Source: Pseudomonas sediminis
Lineage (GTDB): Bacteria > Pseudomonadota > Gammaproteobacteria > Pseudomonadales > Pseudomonadaceae
Assembly: GCF_002741105.1 (NCBI RefSeq)
Contig: NZ_NIQU01000010.1
Coordinates: 62,001 to 126,000, forward strand
Direction: 5' to 3'
DNA: 64,000 nt
Shown here: positions 9,110 through 16,512 of the stretch, one piece after another
Layout of the letters: each line of letters begins with the position of its first letter
Numbering within the stretch: the stretch's first letter is position 1
Program-made: the position numbers and the translations under genes
Notes under the pieces: generated by a model
What the model was told of the DNA's origin: nothing
Seen by the model: only the letters and a program-made list of their open reading frames with translations
Databases searched by the model: none

Positions 9110-9817
9110 TCAAACCTTGGGGACAGCGCTTGGCGCCTTGGTCCGGGGCTTGAGTTGTGCGCCGGCCAACGCAGGATCGTTGACCCCGGTTTCCGAACGC
9201 ATACCGGCGGCGAGGAATGGCACCATCATCCGCATCACCTGCTCGATCGAGGTGTTGACGCCGAAATCGGTCTCGGCCATCGCGCGCAAGGCCTTGATAC
9301 CGGACATGCTGAACGCCGCAGCACCGAGCATGAAGTGCACACGCCAGAACAGCTCCAGTGGTGGAATACGCGGCGCAGCCTCATGTACCAACAGCATGTA
9401 ACGACGGAAAACCTTGCCGTAAACCTCTTCCAGGTATTTGCGCAGGTGACCCTGGCTCTGGCTGAAGGCCAAACCGAGCAGGCGCATGAAGATGGAAAGA
9501 TCGTTGCCGCTGCGCGGCTTGACGGCCAGAGCCTGTTCGACCAGAAGCTCGAGCAACTCCTCCAGGGAAACCTGGGTGTCGGACTTGGCCTGACGGCGAT
9601 CGAGTTCTTTTTCCAGGCTGGCACAGAAAGGCCCGAGGAAGCGCGAGAAGACCGCTTGAATCAGCGCCTTCTTCGAACCGAAGTGATAATTGACGGCAGC
9701 CAGGTTGACCCCAGCCTTGCTGGTGATCAGCCGCAATGAAGTTTCGGCGAAGCCTTTTTCCGCGAACAGCTGTTCCGCAGCATCGAGAATGCGTTCAACG
9801 GTTTCCGACTGAGCCAT
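9110..9817 (-). CDS. psrA: TetR-family regulator PsrA
   Basis: A 235-aa TetR repressor/activator that senses long-chain acyl signals and, in Pseudomonas, controls fadBA, rpoS and itself. The N-terminal helix-turn-helix reads ILDAAEQLFAEKGFAETSLRLI followed by GVNLAAVNYHFGSKKAL. The start ATG at 9817 gives MAQSETVERI. Two overlapping PsrA-type palindromes lie 15-41 bp upstream, showing probable autoregulation. Divergent from lexA, as in P. aeruginosa PA3006/PA3007. Confidence 0.93.
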   Translation of the reverse strand: MAQSETVERILDAAEQLFAEKGFAETSLRLITSKAGVNLAAVNYHFGSKKALIQAVFSRFLGPFCASLEKELDRRQAKSDTQVSLEELLELLVEQALAVKPRSGNDLSIFMRLLGLAFSQSQGHLRKYLEEVYGKVFRRYMLLVHEAAPRIPPLELFWRVHFMLGAAAFSMSGIKALRAMAETDFGVNTSIEQVMRMMVPFLAAGMRSETGVNDPALAGAQLKPRTKAPSAVPKV

Positions 9818-9831
9818 GAGCTATCACCTGA

Positions 9832-9858
9832 CAAACACTTGTTTGAAACATACGTTTC
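9832..9858. promoter_or_regulatory. Double PsrA operator upstream of psrA
   Basis: CAAAC-ACTT-GTTTG (9832-9845) overlaps by one base with GAAAC-ATAC-GTTTC (9845-9858). Both match the published PsrA half-site form (G/C)AAAC-N2-4-GTTT(G/C). Confidence 0.8.
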
Positions 9859-9984
9859 ATCCCACTGAATTGTCAAGCCGCATGAGCCGTCTTTTGGCCG
9901 GCTAGTCACAGCTTACAACAAGCAGAGACGCAGATTACTCGGCATGGGTAACAAGCCGGACGACAGGCACCTGCAAAATGGGCG

Positions 9985-10012
9985 TTGCCAAGAGTCGCTT
10001 ACTGTATATAAT
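9985..10012 (+). promoter_or_regulatory. lexA promoter
   Basis: TTGCCA (9985-9990) and a perfect TATAAT (10007-10012) are spaced by 16 bp. The -10 box lies inside the first LexA box, so LexA binding would block its own promoter. Confidence 0.7.
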
Positions 10013-10017
10013 CCCAG
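10002..10017. promoter_or_regulatory. LexA (SOS) box 1
   Basis: CTGTATATAATCCCAG matches CTGT-N8-ACAG with one mismatch in the second half and covers the -10 box of lexA. Confidence 0.75.
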
Positions 10018-10020
10018 TCA

Positions 10021-10036
10021 CTGTATAAAAAGACAG
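10021..10036. promoter_or_regulatory. LexA (SOS) box 2
   Basis: CTGTATAAAAAGACAG is a perfect CTGT-N8-ACAG box, 10 bp before the lexA start codon and 3 bp after box 1. Confidence 0.85.
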
Positions 10037-10045
10037 AGCCCAGCC

Positions 10046-10660
10046 ATGCTGAAACTGACGCCACGCCAAGCCGAGATTCTCGCCTTCATCAAACGCTGCC
10101 TGGAAGACAACGGCTACCCACCCACCCGTGCGGAAATCGCTCAGGAACTGGGGTTCAAATCACCCAATGCAGCAGAAGAGCACCTCAAGGCCCTTGCACG
10201 CAAGGGGGCCATCGAAATGACCCCAGGCGCTTCGCGCGGCATTCGCATTCCTGGCTTCGAGGCAGGCGCGGCGAACGAGGACGAAGGCCTTCCAGTCATT
10301 GGCCGCGTTGCTGCCGGCGCACCGATCCTCGCCCAGCAACATGTCGAGGAATCCTGCCAGATCAACCCCGCGTTCTTTCAACCCAAAGCCGACTACCTGC
10401 TGCGTGTGCGCGGCATGAGCATGAAGGATATCGGCATTTTCGATGGCGATCTGCTCGCCGTGCACACCACCCGTGAAGCCCGTAACGGCCAGATCGTCGT
10501 CGCCCGTATCGACGATGAAGTGACGGTCAAACGCTTCAAGCGCGAGGGCAACAAGGTCTGGCTGATTGCCGAGAACCCCGAGTTCGCCCCGATCGAAGTG
10601 GACCTGGAAAACCAGGATCTGGTCATCGAAGGTTTGAGCGTCGGTGTAATCCGCCGCTGA
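10046..10660 (+). CDS. lexA: SOS repressor LexA
   Basis: A 204-aa repressor of the DNA-damage regulon. The N-terminal winged helix contains LTPRQAEILAFIKRCLEDNG and GYPPTRAEIAQELGFKSPNA. The self-cleavage site Ala-Gly is in RVAAGAPI, the catalytic serine in GMSMKDIGIFDGD and the lysine in the VKRFKREG region. ATG 10046 was chosen because it begins the conserved MLKLTPRQ; the frame is open further upstream but would run through the operator. sulA follows 9 bp downstream in the same operon. Confidence 0.97.
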   Translation: MLKLTPRQAEILAFIKRCLEDNGYPPTRAEIAQELGFKSPNAAEEHLKALARKGAIEMTPGASRGIRIPGFEAGAANEDEGLPVIGRVAAGAPILAQQHVEESCQINPAFFQPKADYLLRVRGMSMKDIGIFDGDLLAVHTTREARNGQIVVARIDDEVTVKRFKREGNKVWLIAENPEFAPIEVDLENQDLVIEGLSVGVIRR

Positions 10661-10669
10661 GGAGACACC

Positions 10670-11143
10670 ATGTACGTGCAGCAGTCGTTCGAGCGCCCAC
10701 AACTTACCCTTTTCGACGCGTTCCTTGGCCGAACGCCGAATGAGCCACTGGTCGCAGCCCATGACATCTCTCGCAGTGAGGATGATCAGGCTTTCAGCGA
10801 ATTGGCTCTACGTGGCGCTGTTGGGCACTGCCTGCACTTACTGGCGCCGATTCTGCGAGAGCTGAGCCAGAATCAGGACGCACGCTGGCTGACCTTGGTA
10901 GCGCCGCCGGCAAGCCTCACGCAAAGCTGGCTGCGCGATGCAGGGCTGAACCGTGAGCGAATCCTGCTGCTGCATCCGCGACAAGGGCAGAATGCCCTGG
11001 AATTGGCCGAAGAAGCTCTCAAGCTGGGTCGCAGCCATACCGTGATCAGTTGGTTGTATCCGGTCGAGAGCAGCACTCGTCAGCGCCTTGCACAGGCCGC
11101 CAACACAGGTGGCGCGCAGAGCCTGAACATCAGCCTGGGTTAG
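10670..11143 (+). CDS. sulA: SOS cell-division inhibitor SulA
   Basis: A 157-aa inhibitor of FtsZ polymerisation, made during the SOS response. Motifs WLTLVAPPASLTQSWLRDAGLNRERILLLHP and SHTVISWLYP are typical of the SulA/RecA-like fold. It lies 9 bp behind lexA, the usual pseudomonad arrangement, and so is under the two LexA boxes. Confidence 0.92.
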   Translation: MYVQQSFERPQLTLFDAFLGRTPNEPLVAAHDISRSEDDQAFSELALRGAVGHCLHLLAPILRELSQNQDARWLTLVAPPASLTQSWLRDAGLNRERILLLHPRQGQNALELAEEALKLGRSHTVISWLYPVESSTRQRLAQAANTGGAQSLNISLG

Positions 11144-11170
11144 CTGACCACGACTTCGCTTGCGGAAATG

Positions 11171-11200
11171 AAAACGGGGCTCCAATGGAGCCCCGCTTTT
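11171..11200. terminator. Bidirectional terminator behind sulA
   Basis: The hairpin ACGGGGCTCC-AA-TGGAGCCCCG flanked by A- and T-runs lies between convergent sulA and the small minus-strand gene. Confidence 0.85.
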
Positions 11201-11217
11201 CGTTGAGACGCAGTAAC

Positions 11218-11454
11218 TCAGTGGAGAACGCGCGAGCCTTCTTCTTCACCACTGAAATCACCCTCAGCCATTCGACCCGCCATCTGCACGCCAACATTGA
11301 GCATGGCCTTGGCCACCTCAATGTGTTGCCCCTGCAGGAAAGCCTTGGCATCAGCGGAGAAATCCAGGGTCACCAACGCCTCTTCATCCTCTGCGCGACG
11401 CAGGGCAATGCGCCCATCGGGCAGTTCGACGATTTCCAGAAAGGATGTAGGCAT
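11218..11454 (-). CDS. Conserved 78-aa protein (PA3009-like)
   Basis: A small acidic protein (MPTSFLEIVELPDGRIALRR...) with no signal peptide or membrane segment. The order sulA - this gene - next gene - topA equals P. aeruginosa PA3008-PA3011, which supports it as a real conserved gene. Function unknown. The sequence looks like a short beta-hairpin (EIVELPDGRIALRR) followed by a helical half with Met/Ala/Gly. Confidence 0.8.
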   Translation of the reverse strand: MPTSFLEIVELPDGRIALRRAEDEEALVTLDFSADAKAFLQGQHIEVAKAMLNVGVQMAGRMAEGDFSGEEEGSRVLH

Positions 11455-11534
11455 GGCTCAGTCTCTGTGCAAAAACACGACATTGTAACAGCCAGCCGGG
11501 ATCATCCCCAGCCCACTGGTCCAGTTAAACCCAA

Positions 11535-12053
11535 TCAGCACTCGCTCAGGCCTTCGCGGAAACGCAGCACCAGCGCCTTGAGCTGCTGCCGCCAGGCATC
11601 GACATCATCGATGCTCAGCTCGGCCGGCTCCTCGCCAACACTGACGGCGGTGATCAACGGCATGGACGGATCGACCTTGGCCTTGCGCTCCTCACGCGGC
11701 GGCTGGAACAAGCCAGCATAGGCCGCCAGCAGTTCGGCCAGCCAGGTTTCGCGCTGCTGGGCCAACTCCACCAACTCGGCCAGCTCGGGACTGGGCGCCC
11801 CTTCGAGTACGGCCTGCTGCACGAACGCCTCGACGCGCGAAGGCGCTGCGTCGTTCATGCGGTAGTAACCGGCGATCTCATGACACACCCCAAGGAGCCC
11901 ACCGTAGAGGTGAAACAGCGCAGCTTCACGCTCGGCCTGCACCAGCGCCTGCACGTTGAACGCGGTGGAAGCCTCGGCCTTGCGCCAGTTATCCAGGGCG
12001 ATACCGGCGAAGAAGATCTTCTGATTGGTGCGGGTATAGATTTCTTTGGCCAT
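11535..12053 (-). CDS. Conserved helical protein (PA3010-like, probably DUF6586)
   Basis: A 172-aa protein, mostly alpha-helical, beginning MAKEIYTRTNQKIFFAGIALDNW and rich in Ala/Glu. ATG 12053 was preferred to an ATG ten codons upstream since it starts the conserved MAKEIYTRTNQKI. No catalytic motif seen. It sits directly behind topA (80 bp) on the same strand, an arrangement kept in P. aeruginosa. Function unknown; the DUF6586 family label is from memory. Confidence 0.75.
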   Translation of the reverse strand: MAKEIYTRTNQKIFFAGIALDNWRKAEASTAFNVQALVQAEREAALFHLYGGLLGVCHEIAGYYRMNDAAPSRVEAFVQQAVLEGAPSPELAELVELAQQRETWLAELLAAYAGLFQPPREERKAKVDPSMPLITAVSVGEEPAELSIDDVDAWRQQLKALVLRFREGLSEC

Positions 12054-12133
12054 TGCGGCGACCTCCACAGCAGATCGGGTCATGATACGCGCGTCGCACC
12101 AAGGCAGACGCGCTTCTCGTCAGAGCGCAGAGA

Positions 12134-14743
12134 TCAGCGCTTGTCCTCGACCTTCCACTTGCCGCCATCGAAGAACGCGCGCCAACCGGTCGGCTTGCCA
12201 TCGACCTCGGACTGCACGTACTGCTCCTTGGTCTTGCGGCTGTAGCGAATCACCGCAGGGCGGCCATCAGGGTCCTTCTGTGGAGCATCGCAAAGGAAGT
12301 GGTACTTGGGATCGATCTCATGCTTGTGCGGAACGATTTCCAGCACCAGGGGCGCACGCGTCTCGCGATTCTTGGGGAACTGGCTGGCGGCGAGGAACAG
12401 GCCCGATGCACCGTCACGCAGCACGTAGGTGTCGTCCACCTTCTCGCACTTGAGCTCGGGCATATCCACCTTGTCCATCTTCGGCGGCGCCGCTTCGCCG
12501 TTCTTGAGCAGCTTGCGGGTGTTCTTGCAGCTGGCATTGGTGCAACCGAAGAACTTGCCGAAACGGCCCGTCTTGAGCTGCATCTGGCTGCCGCACTTGT
12601 CGCACTCCAGACTTGGTCCTTCGTAGCCCTTGATGCGGTACTGGCCCTGCTCGATCTCGTAACCCGTGCAATCGGGGTTGTTGCCACAGATGTGCAGCTT
12701 GCGGGTTTCATCCAGCAGATAGGCATCCATGGCCGTGGAGCAGATCGGGCAGCGATGCTTGCCAAGCAACACGCGGGACTCGGACTCACCCTCGTCGTCG
12801 GCAGCAATCTCGTCGCCCGGCACCAGGTTGATGGTGGCCTTGCAACGTTCCTTCGGCGGCAGCGCATAACCGGAGCAACCAAGGAACACGCCGGTGGAGG
12901 CAGTGCGGATCATCATCGGCCGGCCGCACTCGCGGCAGGGGATGTCGGTCAGCGTCGGCTGGTTGGCACGCATGCCGCCCTCGCCCGCCTCGGCCACTTC
13001 TAGCTTCTTCTTGAAGTCACCGTAGAACTCATCGAGCAGATGCTTCCACTCGCGCTCACCCTGGGCCACATCGTCGAGATGCTCTTCCATGGTGGCGGTA
13101 AAGCTGTAATCCATCAGGTTGGCGAAGCTCTCGTCGAGACGCTCGGTGACGATGTCGCCCATCTTCTCGGCATAGAAACGACGGTTGTGCACCGTGACGT
13201 AGCCGCGATCCTGAATGGTGGAAATAATCGCGGCATAGGTGGACGGACGGCCGATACCGCGTTTTTCCAGCTCCTTGACCAGGCTGGCTTCCGAGTAACG
13301 CGCCGGCGGCTTGGTGAAGTGCTGGCTTGGGTCGAGCTGAATCAGCTTGAGGCCCTCGCCCTCCTTCATTTCCGGGAGGACGTCGTCCTCGCCCGGCTTG
13401 CTCTGCTGCGGCAGTACGCGGGTGTAACCGTCGAACTTGAGAATGCGGCCCTTGGCGCGCAGCTCGAAGTTGCCGGCAGCCACAGTGACGCTGGTGGACA
13501 GGTACTCGGCCGGCGGCATCTGGCAGGCCACGAACTGACGCCAGATCAGGTCATACAGGCGCTCGGCATCACGCTCCATGCCGGACAGCTGGGTCGGACG
13601 CAAGTTGACGTCGGAGGGACGAATCGCTTCGTGCGCTTCCTGAGCGCCTTCCTTGCTCGAATACAGATTGGGCTTACCCGGCAGGTACTTGTCGCCGTAC
13701 TCGCTGCCGATGAAGCCACGCACCATCTCCACTGCGTCATTCGACAGGTTGGTCGAGTCGGTACGCATATAGGTGATGTAGCCGGCCTCGTAGAGACGCT
13801 GGGCCATCATCATGGTTTTCTTCACGCCGAAGCCAAGACGGTTGCTCGCAGCCTGCTGCAGGGTCGACGTAATGAAAGGTGCCGACGGCTTGCTGCTGGT
13901 CGGACGATCTTCGCGCTTGACCACGCTGTAGCTGGAAGCCTTGAGCTTCTCCAGCGCCGCCATGGCCTGCGCTTCGTTGACCGGCTTGAATGCCGAGCCG
14001 TCTTCGCGAACGACTTCGAAGCGCACCTTGGCGTTCTTCGCAGTGCCGAGATCAGCGTGCACTTCCCAGTATTCTTCCGGGACGAAGGCACGAATTTCTT
14101 TTTCACGCGCAACGACCAGCTTCACCGCCACCGACTGCACGCGACCGGCAGACAGGCCACGGGCGATCTTGGCCCACAGCAGCGGCGAAACCATGTAGCC
14201 CACCACGCGGTCGAGGAAACGGCGTGCCTGCTGGGCGTTGACGCGGTTGATGTCCAGCTCACCGGGCTTGGAGAAGGCATCCTGAATCGCCTTCTTGGTG
14301 ATCTCATTGAACACCACGCGCTTGTAGCGGCTGTCATCACCACCGATGGACTCGCGCAGGTGCCAGGCGATGGCCTCCCCTTCGCGATCCAAGTCGGTTG
14401 CGAGATAGATGGTGTCAGCATCCTTGGCCAGACGGCGCAGCTCTTCGATCACCTTTTCCTTGCCAGGCAGGATCTCGTACTTGGCCTTCCAGCCATGCTC
14501 GGGGTCGACACCCATGCGGGTGAACAGCTGGCGTTTGGCCTTTTCCTTGGGCGACAGCGCAGGCGCCTCACCGGCGGTAGCCTTGCCACGCTTGGCAGGC
14601 TCCTTGGTGGCGCTTGCCGAGCCGCTGGTAGGCAGGTCACGGATGTGGCCGATGCTCGACTTCACCACGTACTGGCTGCCCAGGTACTTGTTGATGGTCT
14701 TGGCCTTGGCCGGGGATTCCACGATGACCAGCGATTTGCCCAT
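12134..14743 (-). CDS. topA: DNA topoisomerase I
   Basis: Type IA topoisomerase of 869 aa that relaxes negative supercoils. TOPRIM domain at the N-terminus (MGKSLVIVESPAKAKTINKYLG, and DLDREGEAIAWHL with the acidic triad), active-site tyrosine in GYITYMRTDSTNLS near residue 325, and three C-terminal zinc ribbons (CRECGRP, CPICSTA, CDKCGSQ) starting near residue 600. A structured 142-bp repeat lies 50 bp upstream of the start. Confidence 0.97.
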   Translation of the reverse strand: MGKSLVIVESPAKAKTINKYLGSQYVVKSSIGHIRDLPTSGSASATKEPAKRGKATAGEAPALSPKEKAKRQLFTRMGVDPEHGWKAKYEILPGKEKVIEELRRLAKDADTIYLATDLDREGEAIAWHLRESIGGDDSRYKRVVFNEITKKAIQDAFSKPGELDINRVNAQQARRFLDRVVGYMVSPLLWAKIARGLSAGRVQSVAVKLVVAREKEIRAFVPEEYWEVHADLGTAKNAKVRFEVVREDGSAFKPVNEAQAMAALEKLKASSYSVVKREDRPTSSKPSAPFITSTLQQAASNRLGFGVKKTMMMAQRLYEAGYITYMRTDSTNLSNDAVEMVRGFIGSEYGDKYLPGKPNLYSSKEGAQEAHEAIRPSDVNLRPTQLSGMERDAERLYDLIWRQFVACQMPPAEYLSTSVTVAAGNFELRAKGRILKFDGYTRVLPQQSKPGEDDVLPEMKEGEGLKLIQLDPSQHFTKPPARYSEASLVKELEKRGIGRPSTYAAIISTIQDRGYVTVHNRRFYAEKMGDIVTERLDESFANLMDYSFTATMEEHLDDVAQGEREWKHLLDEFYGDFKKKLEVAEAGEGGMRANQPTLTDIPCRECGRPMMIRTASTGVFLGCSGYALPPKERCKATINLVPGDEIAADDEGESESRVLLGKHRCPICSTAMDAYLLDETRKLHICGNNPDCTGYEIEQGQYRIKGYEGPSLECDKCGSQMQLKTGRFGKFFGCTNASCKNTRKLLKNGEAAPPKMDKVDMPELKCEKVDDTYVLRDGASGLFLAASQFPKNRETRAPLVLEIVPHKHEIDPKYHFLCDAPQKDPDGRPAVIRYSRKTKEQYVQSEVDGKPTGWRAFFDGGKWKVEDKR

Positions 14744-14792
14744 GGATCAGAAAATTCCTGAATTGCGAAATATAGAAGGCTGGGAGCCATAT

Positions 14793-14934
14793 GAGCCTGC
14801 TCACGAGCTCGTGAGCTAGAGTGATACAAGGCAAAAACAAGCGAGGAAGCGGAGTTTACGAGTGGTAAATGAGCATTCCGAGCTTGTTTTTAACGCAGTA
14901 GCGCCGACGCGCAACAGATCGTGAACAGGTTCTA
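14793..14934 (+). repeat. 142-bp structured repeat, copy A
   Basis: About 142 bp of sequence that aligns end to end with the reverse complement of 41639-41781. Shared blocks include GTTTACGAG, GTAAATGAGCATT, GCCGACGCGCA and CAGATCGTGAACAGGTTC. The ends are imperfect inverted repeats (GAGCCTGCTCACGA / TCGTGAACAGGTTC), and this copy has an inner stem AAAAACAAGC / GCTTGTTTTT. It has no coding capacity. It resembles a MITE- or REP-type non-autonomous element. Confidence 0.8.
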
Positions 14935-14990
14935 AGGCCCCGCTATATATAGTGGTGACCGAGCGAAGGTCAAGCGCAGGGGTTGCACAG

Positions 14991-15233
14991 TCAGGCTTGC
15001 GAAGCGCCGATAGGGCTGACTTCGGCCTGAATCAAAGCAAAGCGTGGAACGCGCTTGCCGTCCACCTCGATCTCTTCACAGAACATGCTCAGCGGCCGCA
15101 CCCACAGGCCGAACTCGCCGTACAGGGCCTGGTAAACCACAACCTCTTCCTCGTTCTCGGAATGGCGCGCCACCCCGAATACGCGGTACTGCGGGCCTTT
15201 GTAGTGGCGATAGAGTCCTGGCTGCAACTGCAT
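14991..15233 (-). CDS. DUF1653-family protein
   Basis: An 80-aa protein of the DUF1653 family (LQPGLYRHYKGPQYRVFGVARHSENEEEVVVYQALYG...), a small SH3-like beta protein of unknown function that matches P. aeruginosa PA3012. Length is normal for the family. It lies between topA and fadA, all on the minus strand, but is separated from fadA by that operon's terminator and so is probably transcribed alone. Confidence 0.85.
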   Translation of the reverse strand: MQLQPGLYRHYKGPQYRVFGVARHSENEEEVVVYQALYGEFGLWVRPLSMFCEEIEVDGKRVPRFALIQAEVSPIGASQA

Positions 15234-15266
15234 GAGCGGTTCCCGAAATAAAAAGCCGTAAAAAGC

Positions 15267-15292
15267 AAAACCGGGGCACTAGGCCCCGGTTT
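15267..15292 (-). terminator. Terminator of the fadBA operon
   Basis: Stem AACCGGGGC / GCCCCGGTT with flanking A/T runs, 15 bp past the fadA stop codon. Confidence 0.8.
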
Positions 15293-15306
15293 CTGTCCGC
15301 TGACGC

Positions 15307-16482
15307 TTAAACGCGCTCGAAGACGGTGGTGATGCCTTGGCCAAGGCCCACACACATGGTGGAGACACCAAAGGTGCCGCCGTTCTGTTTCATGACGTTG
15401 AGCAGGGTACCGGAGATACGGGCACCGGAACAACCGAAGGGGTGACCCAGGGCGATCGCGCCGCCGTGCAGGTTGACCTTCTCTTCCATCTTGTCGAGCA
15501 GCTTCAGATCCTTCAGCACAGGCAAGGCCTGGGCTGCGAAGGCTTCGTTAAGCTCGACGAAGTCGATGTCAGCCATGCTCAGGCCGGCGCGCTTGAGCGC
15601 CTTCTGCGTGGACGGCACCGGACCGTAACCCATGATCGCCGGATCGACACCAGCAACGGCCATGGCACGAACCACGGCCATCGGCTGAATGCCCAGGTCC
15701 TGGGCACGCTGGGCGCTCATGACGATCATGCAGGAAGCGCCGTCGGTGATCTGCGAGGAAGTCCCTGCAGTCACGGTGCCGCCTTTCGGGTTGAACGCAG
15801 GCTTCAGCGCAGCCAGGCTTTCAAGGGTGGTTTCCGGACGAATGGTTTCGTCGAAATCGAACATCTTCAGGAAACCGTTCTCGTCGTAGCCTTGCATCGG
15901 GATGATTTCATCCTTGAACTTGCCTTCGACGGTGGCCTTGTGCGCCAGACGGTGCGAACGCTCACCGAAGGCGTCCTGCTGCTCACGGCTGATGCCATGC
16001 ATCTTGCCCAGCATTTCAGCGGTCAGGCCCATCATGCCGGACGCTTTGGCGGCGTACAGCGACAGGTGCGGGTTCGGGTCGACACCGTGCATCATGCCTA
16101 CGTGGCCCATGTGCTCCACACCGCCGACGACGAATACATCGCCGTTACCGGTCTGGATCGCCTGCACGGCAGTGTGCAGGGCGCTCATGGACGAACCGCA
16201 CAGGCGGCTGACGGTCTGGCCGGCGCTGGTGTGCGGGATCTGGGTCATCAGCGACGCCATGCGCGCGATGTTCCAGCCCTGCTCCAGGGTCTGGTTGACA
16301 CAGCCCCAGATCACGTCCTCGACTTCAGCCGGGTCGACCTTGGCGTTACGCTCCAGCAGCTTGCTGATCAGGTGCGCGGACATGGTCTCGGCGCGGGTGT
16401 TGCGGTGCATGCCGCCCTTGGAACGACCCATCGGGGTACGACCGAAGTCGACGATCACTGCATCTCTAGGATTCAGGCTCAT
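15307..16482 (-). CDS. fadA: 3-ketoacyl-CoA thiolase FadA
   Basis: A 391-aa thiolase, the beta-subunit of the fatty-acid oxidation complex, which splits 3-ketoacyl-CoA into acetyl-CoA and a shortened acyl-CoA. The nucleophilic Cys is in SRLCGSSMSALH near residue 90; the second active-site block is GGAIALGHPFGCSGAR, and the C-terminus has CVGLGQG. It follows fadB by 30 bp. Known in Pseudomonas as faoB/fadA5. Confidence 0.96.
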   Translation of the reverse strand: MSLNPRDAVIVDFGRTPMGRSKGGMHRNTRAETMSAHLISKLLERNAKVDPAEVEDVIWGCVNQTLEQGWNIARMASLMTQIPHTSAGQTVSRLCGSSMSALHTAVQAIQTGNGDVFVVGGVEHMGHVGMMHGVDPNPHLSLYAAKASGMMGLTAEMLGKMHGISREQQDAFGERSHRLAHKATVEGKFKDEIIPMQGYDENGFLKMFDFDETIRPETTLESLAALKPAFNPKGGTVTAGTSSQITDGASCMIVMSAQRAQDLGIQPMAVVRAMAVAGVDPAIMGYGPVPSTQKALKRAGLSMADIDFVELNEAFAAQALPVLKDLKLLDKMEEKVNLHGGAIALGHPFGCSGARISGTLLNVMKQNGGTFGVSTMCVGLGQGITTVFERV

Positions 16483-16512
16483 ATTTCTACTCTCGCTCTG
16501 TTCGCTGCACGG

